DNA from: Candidatus Zixiibacteriota bacterium
GTDB lineage: Bacteria; Zixibacteria; MSB-5A5; GN15; FEB-12
Assembly (NCBI GenBank): GCA_028715215.1
Contig: JAQUSF010000012.1
Span: 1 to 49,101, forward strand
DNA: 49,101 bases
Direction: 5' to 3'
A model generated the notes under the pieces. The model had not been told where the DNA came from. It searched no databases and saw only the letters and a program-made list of their open reading frames with translations. The position numbers and the translations under genes were made by a program. Shown in pieces: positions 39,704 through 48,400 of this stretch. Each line of letters begins with the position of its first letter. Positions within the stretch are counted from its first letter, which is position 1.

Positions 39704-40738
39704 ATGCCTGAACTTCGTAAAGATCCAATCATCGGCAGGTGGGTAATTATCTCCACAGAACGGGGGAGAAAACCTTCATCCTTTGCTCCGGTACCGCAGC
39801 GCCGGGAAGCCAGTTTGTGTCCTTTCTGTCCGGGTCATGAAGACAGTACGCCGCCGGAGGTAATGGCTTACCGGGTACCGGGGTCGGAACCGAATCGACC
39901 CGGCTGGAACCTGCGGGTTATTTCCAATAAATATCCGGCTTTGATAATTGAAGGTTCGCTCAATCGCGAGCCCAAAGGCATTTATGACCGGATGAACGGT
40001 ATTGGAGCGCACGAGGTCATTATCGAAACCCCCGAACATGCCCATGACCTGGTGGACATGACGGTTGATGAAATTCGCAATGTCCTGTGGGCGTACCGGG
40101 AACGGATGATTGACCTGCAACGGGATATACGCTTCAAGTATATCCAGATTTTCAAAAATCACGGGGAAGAAGCCGGAGCTTCGCTGGAACATTCCCACAG
40201 CCAGCTTATTGCCACTCCGATTATACCCAAGCGGGTACTGGAGAAACTGGAAGGCGCCCGGCGCTATTATGAATTCAAAGAACGCTGTATTTACTGTGAT
40301 ATAATTCGCCAGGAATTGAGTGAAAATGAAAGGGTGGTCAAGGATTATGACGCCTATATTTCATTCGAACCCTTCGCCCCGCGTTTCCCTTTTGAAACCT
40401 GTATTATTCCCAAGTCACACCAGTCGAGTTACCTTGAAATCAGCCGTTCCGACTTTTTTGTTCTGGCTGGTTGCCTTAAGGACACCTTGATTAGACTCCG
40501 GGTAGCTTTGAACAACCCGCCGTTCAATTATATCCTGCATACCCGGCCGATCTCCAACGAGTCCATGGAATATTTCCACTGGCATATAGAAATCATACCC
40601 AAGCTTACGAAAGTGGCTGGTTTTGAATGGGGGTCCGGTTTTTATATCAACCCGACTACCCCCGAAGACGCAGCTGCTTTTTTGCGGGGAATAGATGTAG
40701 ATGAGTATGAAAAGATGAAAGCTAAAAAGAGTTCCTGA
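39704..40738 (+). CDS. galT: Galactose-1-phosphate uridylyltransferase
   Basis: Transfers UMP between UDP-glucose and galactose-1-phosphate in the Leloir pathway; a few relatives instead move other nucleotidyl groups. The 344-residue HIT-superfamily protein has LRKDPIIGRWVIIS at the start, CPFC (Cys39, Cys42) for zinc, and H163-S-H165-S-Q167 in place of the HPHGQ motif; His165 is the probable uridylylated residue. WHIEIIPKLTKVAGFEWGSGFYIN at the end is typical. The stop overlaps the next start by spacing of one base, so galT and glgA form one transcript. Confidence 0.92.
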   Translation: MPELRKDPIIGRWVIISTERGRKPSSFAPVPQRREASLCPFCPGHEDSTPPEVMAYRVPGSEPNRPGWNLRVISNKYPALIIEGSLNREPKGIYDRMNGIGAHEVIIETPEHAHDLVDMTVDEIRNVLWAYRERMIDLQRDIRFKYIQIFKNHGEEAGASLEHSHSQLIATPIIPKRVLEKLEGARRYYEFKERCIYCDIIRQELSENERVVKDYDAYISFEPFAPRFPFETCIIPKSHQSSYLEISRSDFFVLAGCLKDTLIRLRVALNNPPFNYILHTRPISNESMEYFHWHIEIIPKLTKVAGFEWGSGFYINPTTPEDAAAFLRGIDVDEYEKMKAKKSS

Positions 40739-40739
40739 T

Positions 40740-42215
40740 ATGGCTTCATATAAAATCCTGATGGCGGCATCGGAAGCCGCGCCATTTGCCAGAACCGGGG
40801 GACTGGGGGATGTTCTCGGGGCGCTCCCCAAAGCTCTGGCCCGCCGGGGTCACCTGGTTAAATTATTTTTACCTCATTATGCCAAGGTTGAGCATAATAA
40901 TTTACCCCTGCGGCCCTTAGAACCGGCGTTTGAAATCAATATCGACGGCAAGCAATATCCCGCATCTTTTGAGGGTTGTCATGACCGCAGGCATAATTAT
41001 GAAACCATCCTGGTAAATAATGAATATTTTTACGACCGTCCGGAATTGTACCGTGACCCTGGGACGGGCAAAGATTATACCGACAACGATGAGCGGTTTA
41101 TATTTTTTAACCTGGCGGTCATGGAAATGATAAAAGCCATGGACTGGCAGCCAGATATAATTCATGTCCATGACTGGCAGGCCGGATTGATTCCTGTCTA
41201 TTTGAAAACGCTTTATAAAGACGACCGTTTTTTTGCCGGGGTGAAAACGGTTTTGACCATCCATAATATGGGTTACCAGGGGGTCTTCGAAAGCAAGCGT
41301 TTTCGCAAACTGGGCCTTTCAGAAGATTTGTTTTATTCCGTGACCGGACCATTCGAGTTTTATGAGAAGGTTAATTTCCTGAAGGCTTCGATATTATATA
41401 CCGACGCTGTCACCACCGTTTCAGCCCGGTATGCCGATGAAATTCAATCTTCGGAAGAAATGGGTGCCGGTCTTCAGGATGTTCTTAAAACCCGCCGGAA
41501 TAACCTGACGGGAATTGTAAACGGCGTCGATTATCATCTCTGGTCGCCTACGAAAGATAAAAAAATCCCCTTCCACTATAATCGCAGCAACCTGACCGGT
41601 AAACGTGAAAACAAGGCGGTGCTGCTCAATAAAGCCGGATTACCTCTTCGCCACAAAGTACCTCTTATCGGTATCATATCGCGCCTGGCGGACCAGAAAG
41701 GATTCGACCTGATTGCCCGGAGTGCCGAAAACCTTTTTGAGCTGAACCTGCAGATGATTGTCCTGGGCACCGGGGAGCTGAAATATCACGACCTGTTACT
41801 GGAACTGGAAAAGCGCTACCCGGACAAGCTGAAGGTATATTTGACTTTCGATGATGACCTGGCGCACTTGATTGAGGCCGGGGCGGATATGTTTTTAATG
41901 CCTTCCCGCTATGAACCCTGCGGGCTCAACCAGATGTATTCGCTGAGGTACGGGACGGTTCCAATTGTACGTGAGGTCGGCGGGCTGGCTGATACGGTGG
42001 TTAATTATAATCCCGAAACCCGGCAGGGTACCGGGTTTGTATTCAAAGAATATACTCCCGAGGCGCTTCTGGAAACCGTTAAGCGAGCCGTGGAACTATA
42101 TACCCGCAAAAAAATCTGGACAAAAATAATGAAAGCTGGGATGGTTCAGGATTTTTCATGGGATAAATCGGCCGCCCGATATGCCGATTTGTATGAGGAT
42201 CTGGTCCGGAAGTAA
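40740..42215 (+). CDS. glgA: Glycogen synthase (ADP-glucose type, GT5)
   Basis: Adds glucose from ADP-glucose to growing alpha-1,4-glucan. The 491-residue GT-B enzyme begins KILMAASEAAPFARTGGLGDVLGALPKAL; the KxGGL donor-site Lys is replaced by Arg (R18-TGGL). Other GT5 blocks are IIHVHDWQAGLIPVYLK, LTGIVNGVDYHLWSP, ISRLADQKGFDL and MPSRYEPCGLNQMYSLRYGTVPIVREVGGLADTV. The order galT-glgA implies joint use of sugar phosphates. No glgC is in the window. Confidence 0.93.
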   Translation: MASYKILMAASEAAPFARTGGLGDVLGALPKALARRGHLVKLFLPHYAKVEHNNLPLRPLEPAFEINIDGKQYPASFEGCHDRRHNYETILVNNEYFYDRPELYRDPGTGKDYTDNDERFIFFNLAVMEMIKAMDWQPDIIHVHDWQAGLIPVYLKTLYKDDRFFAGVKTVLTIHNMGYQGVFESKRFRKLGLSEDLFYSVTGPFEFYEKVNFLKASILYTDAVTTVSARYADEIQSSEEMGAGLQDVLKTRRNNLTGIVNGVDYHLWSPTKDKKIPFHYNRSNLTGKRENKAVLLNKAGLPLRHKVPLIGIISRLADQKGFDLIARSAENLFELNLQMIVLGTGELKYHDLLLELEKRYPDKLKVYLTFDDDLAHLIEAGADMFLMPSRYEPCGLNQMYSLRYGTVPIVREVGGLADTVVNYNPETRQGTGFVFKEYTPEALLETVKRAVELYTRKKIWTKIMKAGMVQDFSWDKSAARYADLYEDLVRK

Positions 42216-42525
42216 AAGTTAAAAGCCCCGTTTAAATTTGTTGTTGGCTGTTCTGTGTCATTTTGAGTTCCAAGGTAGTACCAAACGGTTAATCTTCACT
42301 TGTTTCTGTAATAATATTGAAGAACTCGCCGGATATATAAATTCAGGTTTCTGCTTTCCTGACCGCTGATTAAGATTTATTTTTATTAAAAAGGTAATTA
42401 GATTATAAGGTAAAACCGGATTCCGTAATGGCTGTCTTTTTGGGCTTATTGTCAGGTGAAAGCCAACGGTCGGCATTCCGTTCAAAAAGGTGTTTATTTT
42501 TGACCGGGGAAAGAAAGCGAATAAT
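42216..42525. other. Intergenic region with no clear signal
   Basis: About 310 bases between glgA and the GT-C gene. The ORF-track extension from GTG 42490 overlaps it, but no conserved protein start is seen there. I find no convincing promoter, terminator or RNA structure; a short GGCT/AGCC pairing near 42430-42470 is weak. Confidence 0.4.
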
Positions 42526-44412
42526 ATGAAGAAAATACCGTTAGAATATTTGTTAATCCTCCCGGCGCTGATTATTTTCTCATGGCTTGCCTATCATTAT
42601 AATTTTATTCAGGATGATGCCTACATTTCATACCGTTACGTCGCCAATTACCTGAATGGTAACGGCCTGGTTTACAATATCGGAGAACGGGTCGAAGGTT
42701 TCACTAATTTCGGCTGGGTGATTTATCTTATCCTGTGGGGTTCCTGGGGACTCGATTATATAATCATTTCTCAGGTGACCGGTTTTCTTTTCGGGTTGGG
42801 GATAATTATCCTTACTTTTTTAATCGGGCGGAAGTTTTTTTACGATGACAGGCGCTGGTATGTTTATGGACCGGTTTACCTGACCGGTATTAACCTGTCT
42901 TTGGCGTATTGGTCTCCAGCCGGGCTTGAAACCGCCGCTTTTGCTTTTCTTATAATGTGGTCGGTATATCTTTATTTGAATCGAAGCTGGCTTTTGATTG
43001 CCTCGCTGACACTGGCGGTGTGGGTTCGACCGGAAGGGGCGCTGGTTGCCCTGGTGATGATTATAACCGAAGCCGTGCTGGAGAAACGATTTCCCTCTTT
43101 TACCTTTCGCTGCAGTCTGGCGGCATTGGTGATGTCGCTGCCGATGGTTGGTTTTAAACTTTTTTATTATGGTTCTGTTTTCCCCAATCCGTTTTATGCC
43201 AAGACCGGTTTTGATTTGGAACAACTGCATAGCGGTCTTGAATATACCGGCCGCTTTATGAGCCATTACGGATTCTATGGTGCAGGCCTTATTATACCCC
43301 TGCTTTTCATTCGCCGGTTATCGTCGGAATTGAAAATGGTCTGGTTGTTTACCGTTTTATATATTCTGTATATCGTGATAGTGGGTGGCGATGTATTGAA
43401 GGTGCATCGTTTCTTCATCCCCCTTCTGGGTCTTTCCGCTATTTTAATTACCGTCTCCATTTTTTTGCTGCTCAACAGGTGGAAACCATCGACTCAATAT
43501 GTCATATTGGGAATAATTATGGTACCGCTTTTAGCTTTAACTTATCTATTGCCTAAAGATTTCGTTGACCATTATAACTTTTACGAGAAACGCCTGACCA
43601 AAAAACTGGCCGCTCAGGTAAAGGATTTAAAGGACTCCGACCCGCGAAATTTTACAGTGGCCATTGCCACCATCGGCATTTTTGGATACGAACTTCTGGG
43701 CCATGATATTATCGACATGGTCGGTCTGACCGATACGACTATCGCCCGGCACAGTGAAGACCCCATTCCCGGAATGGAAACCACGTGGAAAGAAAGAAAA
43801 CACAATACCCGGTATCTTCTTAAGAGAGCTCCGGACTATATTATCTTTTCGACCGGTATTAAACCCTCGGCGCCGGCGGAGCGGGCGTTGCTTTTATACC
43901 CCCAGTTTCTCAACTCCTATCGGGCGCTGGGCTGGTTTTACGAGGGCGACCGTGGCGACGGCAGCGGGGTAATTAATGTCGCTTTCAAAAAGATGAAGCC
44001 TGTTGAGGGCGAGATAAAACCTGTTTATCCGATAGCTTATGTTCAATATTATAAAACCGGCCTTGATTATTATACCCGGGGTGAGTACCGCGATGCCATA
44101 AAGTATTTCGACCAGGCTCTGGCCGCATCCCCCCGGCCATATAATCTCAACCTTATCTATAATAAGGCCTACAGTCATATGCAACTGGGTGAACACAATA
44201 TTGCCCGGTCCCTTATGAACAACATCCTCAAGCAGGATTCCCTGATATTTTCAGCCCATAAGGAATTATATATGTATGAAATGGTCGATGGCGATTTGAG
44301 CAAGGCGGAAATTCATAAAAGATGGCTTTTAGAACTGGTTCCCTGGTACTTTCCCCGGATAGATTCGCTGGTTACTCAAATGGTTAAAGCGAAACGGCAA
44401 GCCGGGTATTGA
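42526..44412 (+). CDS. GT-C family glycosyltransferase with C-terminal TPR repeats
   Basis: A 628-residue membrane protein with about nine to eleven hydrophobic helices in residues 5-350. The first extracytoplasmic loop has the DD motif and family pattern QDDAYISYRYVANYLNGNGLVYNIGERVEGFTNFGW, typical of GT-C enzymes that use polyprenyl-phosphate sugars (ArnT/PMT/AftB type). A soluble domain (about 375-515) is followed by TPR-like repeats (YPIAYVQYYKTGLDYYTRGEYRDAIKYFDQALAASPRPYNLNLIYNKAYSHMQLGE). The start at 42526 gives MKKIPLEYLLILPAL before helix 1; the upstream GTG 42490 adds an unconserved-looking tail. Donor and acceptor are unknown. Confidence 0.82.
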   Translation: MKKIPLEYLLILPALIIFSWLAYHYNFIQDDAYISYRYVANYLNGNGLVYNIGERVEGFTNFGWVIYLILWGSWGLDYIIISQVTGFLFGLGIIILTFLIGRKFFYDDRRWYVYGPVYLTGINLSLAYWSPAGLETAAFAFLIMWSVYLYLNRSWLLIASLTLAVWVRPEGALVALVMIITEAVLEKRFPSFTFRCSLAALVMSLPMVGFKLFYYGSVFPNPFYAKTGFDLEQLHSGLEYTGRFMSHYGFYGAGLIIPLLFIRRLSSELKMVWLFTVLYILYIVIVGGDVLKVHRFFIPLLGLSAILITVSIFLLLNRWKPSTQYVILGIIMVPLLALTYLLPKDFVDHYNFYEKRLTKKLAAQVKDLKDSDPRNFTVAIATIGIFGYELLGHDIIDMVGLTDTTIARHSEDPIPGMETTWKERKHNTRYLLKRAPDYIIFSTGIKPSAPAERALLLYPQFLNSYRALGWFYEGDRGDGSGVINVAFKKMKPVEGEIKPVYPIAYVQYYKTGLDYYTRGEYRDAIKYFDQALAASPRPYNLNLIYNKAYSHMQLGEHNIARSLMNNILKQDSLIFSAHKELYMYEMVDGDLSKAEIHKRWLLELVPWYFPRIDSLVTQMVKAKRQAGY

Positions 44413-44439
44413 TTTGGAAAGGGGGTAAGTGAAAATCAG

Positions 44440-44467
44440 TTGACAAGGTGTTTTGTCGATATATATT
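44440..44467 (+). promoter_or_regulatory. Promoter for the tRNA pair
   Basis: TTGACA at 44440-44445 and TATATT at 44462-44467, 16-base spacer. The tRNA-Gly 5' end is at 44491. Confidence 0.65.
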
Positions 44468-44490
44468 ATATGAAACTTGACAGAATATAA

Positions 44491-44563
<73 letters not shown>

Positions 44564-44572
44564 TTAAATTTA

Positions 44573-44644
<72 letters not shown>

Positions 44645-44693
44645 TTTTTATTTTTCAAATACCTGAAACAATCCTTTTTTTAGCCCTTAACTT

Positions 44694-44891
44694 TCACCGC
44701 GGTAAGGTCTTAGTGACATAGTCGTTTAGAAACTGCGCGAGGTCGGTGTGAAATGTCCGTACCGCTTCGTCGATGTTATTCAACTTCTTAATCAAAATAA
44801 ATGGCAGTATCAGCCATAAAAGTCCCAATATCAACCCAAGGACCATCAGTACGAGGGGAGCAATCGTCAATAAGTTGTCCATAACTTCCAT
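44694..44891 (-). CDS. Small membrane protein, unknown
   Basis: A 65-residue protein: residues 7-32 form one long or two short hydrophobic helices (LLTIAPLVLMVLGLILGLLWLILPFILI), followed by an amphipathic helix (KKLNNIDEAVRTFHTDLAQFLNDYV) and a basic end. On the minus strand AAGGAGGG lies 7 bases before the ATG, one of the strongest ribosome sites in the window, so the short frame is probably real. It converges on the tRNA-Cys gene. I recognise no family; possible roles include a membrane-bound regulator or structural partner. Confidence 0.6.
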   Translation of the reverse strand: MEVMDNLLTIAPLVLMVLGLILGLLWLILPFILIKKLNNIDEAVRTFHTDLAQFLNDYVTKTLPR

Positions 44892-45110
44892 TTTACCCTC
44901 CTTGTTTTTATAATGTTTATATTTCGTTCTTTTTTCATGGTTAATAATAACTTAACGGTTTTTTTTAAAGACAACAATAATATCTCTAACTGCCTTAAAA
45001 AAAGCTATTAAGATTTTCCTTAACAAGCTTTTAAAATAAATAAAATTCTTTCCTGTTAAATCTTAAAATTAGTCAAACTTATCAATTTTTTTATCGCCTT
45101 TTTGATATTC

Positions 45111-45129
45111 TTTAGACTTTGAGTCTAAA
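45111..45129. promoter_or_regulatory. Palindromic operator candidate
   Basis: TTTAGACT-TTG-AGTCTAAA, with 8-bp arms and a 3-bp spacer, ends 6 bases before the -35 box at 45136. Confidence 0.45.
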
Positions 45130-45135
45130 TAAAAC

Positions 45136-45164
45136 TTGACACTATTTGACATCGTAACTATATT
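45136..45164 (+). promoter_or_regulatory. Sigma-70-type promoter for the mosaic secreted gene
   Basis: TTGACA at 45136-45141, a 17-base spacer and TATATT at 45159-45164. The predicted leader to ATG 45450 is about 280 nt. Confidence 0.68.
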
Positions 45165-45339
45165 GTAATAAGTAAGATAGGCGAATTAGGTAGCCGGAAA
45201 ATTCATTTCCTGGTCAGTACATATTTTTCTAAAACAGTTATTTGACATCATAATTTTCTTAAATAGTACCAATCTATTTCATGAGAGGAGGTGTAATACC
45301 GGTAAATCTTAGACAAACAATTTTATGATATAAAAATCA

Positions 45340-45365
45340 GGCCACTCTCAATCGGGAGAGTGGCC
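45340..45365 (+). promoter_or_regulatory. Stable leader hairpin without T tract
   Basis: GGCCACTCTC/GAGAGTGGCC, a perfect 10-bp stem with loop AATCGG, in the predicted 5' leader. No T run follows, so it is not a classic terminator; it may protect the message or act in regulation. Confidence 0.5.
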
Positions 45366-45449
45366 GATAGTATTAAGATGGGAAAAAGAGAACCATAACA
45401 TCTATGATAATCATCTTTGATAACCAATAAAAGATTTGAAAGGAGGATT

Positions 45450-48400
45450 ATGTTGAAGAAAGTCCTTGTTTTTATGTTATGGATTTTAGTGGTGATGGTC
45501 CCGTTTGCTGATGGTGCCATTTTCACAGTGACAACTCCGACAGATTTAAATCCGATGGGCGGAGGTAATCCAGGGGAGCTTCGCTGGGCTATGAACATGG
45601 CTAATACAACTGTTGGTGCGGATCAGATCACCTTTCAAATTCCGGGGATAGGTCCTCATACTATTATGCCTGTTATGCAATTACCGATTCTAACCGATAT
45701 GGCCGGGACCTGGATCAACGGCACCACCCAACCGGGTACGGTGTGCTCTTCGCCGGTATCAAATTTAAAACCGATGGTTGAGATTGACGGGATGAACGCC
45801 GGTCCGGCTAACGGCATCTGGATTCAGTCGAATAACAATACCATTTCCGCCCTGTGTATCAACAACTTCGAGTACAACGGTATTTTAATTGAAGGCATGT
45901 ATGAAGCCAACGGGAACGTGGTTCATTGCTGTATTCTCGGGCTGGATCCGACCGGGATGTTTGATAAAGGTAACGGTCGCATACTGGCGAACTTTTATGC
46001 CGGTGTTACAATTAAGAACTTGCCCGGCGGAAGCGCCCTGGACAATACCATCGACCTGAACCTGATCTCGGGTAACTGGTGCGAAGGGGTATGGATTATG
46101 GGTCCCCTGGAACCCGGTGATGTGGCTTTTAATCATGTCTCGAACAATTACATCGGGACTGAGATAACGGGAACATCGGCAATACCCAATGACCATGAGG
46201 GCATTTGTATTACCGAAGGTGCCCACAATAATACGGTTGACCATAACCTGATATCTGGAAACACCTGGGACGGAGTCGGAATTCAGGGTTACAATAATGC
46301 CGGGTACGGAAATCCCATATTATCGCACTCCAACTGGGTGGCGTATAATATTATCGGCCTTGATGTCAATGCGGTCAATCCTCTTCCGAACGGTTATCAC
46401 GGAGTGGCCATAGGCGAGTATGGTCCCCCGAGGGGAACACCCAGTCAATGGGGTTGTGCTCCTGGTAATCAGGTTGTCTTTAATACTATCGCTCATAATG
46501 GCGGTGATGGAGTGGCAGTCTGGGAGGATTTAATTGATGCCGTAAATGGTGACAATAATTTAATATCACAAAATTCCATTTATGACAATACGGAACTTGG
46601 CATCGACCTGCAGAATGACGGTGTTACTCCCAATGACGGCCCGCCCGACCCGGATAACAGGGGTAATGAAGAGCTCAATTTCCCGATTATCCTGAACGCT
46701 AACATTACAGCTGGTGCGACTACTGTCACCGGTTCCTATGACCCGACCGCATCTATTATCGAGGTCTTCAAGGCTCGTCTTGACCCTACGGGTTTTGGCG
46801 AAGGCGAGGTTTACCTGGGTAATGCCGTGCTTGACGGCCTGGGTAACTGGATTTTTACCACAACCTCCCTGGTGGCGGGTGATTATGTTACCGCCACGGC
46901 AACCGATGTTAACAACAATACCTCGGAATTCTGCGCCAGCGTGATGGTAAGCGGCGGCAGTGTGGATTGGGATTGCACCAGTAATCCTCCGCCCGGTAAA
47001 ACTGCCGGCGGTTATGAAATGGAAAACAACAACGCCTGTCCTTTAAGTAACATTGCCTCCTGCGAAACCGCTTATTGCGGGGATATCAATCCTGACATTG
47101 ACCAGGATTGGTGGGTAATCAACCTGCCCAACGATAACTGTTATTGCCTGCATGTAAGAGTTTTCGCCAATGCGACTGCAGGCCAGTATGCTTATGGCGG
47201 TGGTCTTGACCCGGTGCTGGATATTTTCGCCTCCGATTGCAATACCCTGCTTTTCACGAATGATAATCACGGCGGCACTTTCCCTGACGCTGTCGGGACC
47301 GATGCCCAGTATGACTGCCTGGATGCTGGGAACTGCCATCAGCCGGGAACACAGTTGTATATCAGGATTACCGGTGGCATAGCCGGCTCGACGGGACCTT
47401 ACCTGCTGGTGGTGAACTGCTATCAGTGTGAATGTCCCGAAGAACCGGATACCTGCGATTACTACAAACCGGGCTATACGGATTATTGTCCCAACGGCAT
47501 TCCCGATTTCGACCAGAAGCAGAATAACTGGGTCATGCCGGGGACCATGCCCCCGCGATGGTCGCATTGCGGACCTGTGGCACTGGCCAACTGTTTATGG
47601 TGGTTCGATTCCAAGTTCGAACCCACTCCGGTTGACCCGCGGCCCTTCTTCCCGGGGCTGGGAAATCCCCCAAAGAATGATAATTATCCCCTGGTACAAT
47701 CATATGATCCGACTGGTGGGGTATGGGATGACCATGACACCAACAACGTGATACCGTTTGTAGATTCGCTGGCCCTGTATTGTAAGACTAATATGGTCGG
47801 TTCGGGAACGTTAATAGACAGTCTTTATATGGGAGCGCTAAATTGGATAAATAAAGCCGGGCTGACGGCCAAATATAAGGTCAGTCTTTATACCCTTGGC
47901 TTTTCGCCGGGATATGAGCCGGCTGAATTTGAATTTATCCGTTCGGAAATTCTGAGAAGTCAGAATGTGATTCTGCTGTTGGGCTTCTATCAGGAGGTGG
48001 ATCCGGGATATTGCGAGCGGATTGGCGGTCACTATGTAACGGTGGCCGGAACCTGCAGTAACCCGCTTGATTCATGTTTGTGTATTTCCGACCCGTATCT
48101 GAATAAGAACGAAGGCGAACCGCCGGCCGGTTCCTCCCATCCGTCCGGAGTACACAACGATGCTTCCCTGATATCCGGACCCCACGGGACCTATTTTCAT
48201 GACTGGTATGACGTTTCCTTGACAACCTGTATGCCGACCGGGCCGGTTTATTTCCCTCTGGAACTGGTGAACTACGGCAATATGGATTCTCTGACCATGT
48301 TGATGTTCTACAATATGAACGGCAGCGGGACGGTACCGCCGATTCCGGGCATACGCCATACTCTGATTGAGTATGCCCTGGTTATCTGTCCGACGATTCA

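Larger units (their letters stand above)
44892..45449. other. Long intergenic region before the mosaic secreted gene
   Basis: A 558-base AT-rich gap. It holds an operator-like palindrome (45111-45129), a consensus promoter (45136-45164), a free-standing GAGGAGGTG (45285-45293), a strong hairpin (45340-45365) and the ribosome site AAAGGAGG (45439-45446). The first 200 bases next to the minus-strand small gene show no clear signal. Confidence 0.6.

Noticed and set aside
45281-45328. 15-codon ATG frame in the leader of the giant gene
   Set aside because: The GGAGG lies inside the frame rather than before it, so there is no initiation signal for this ATG.
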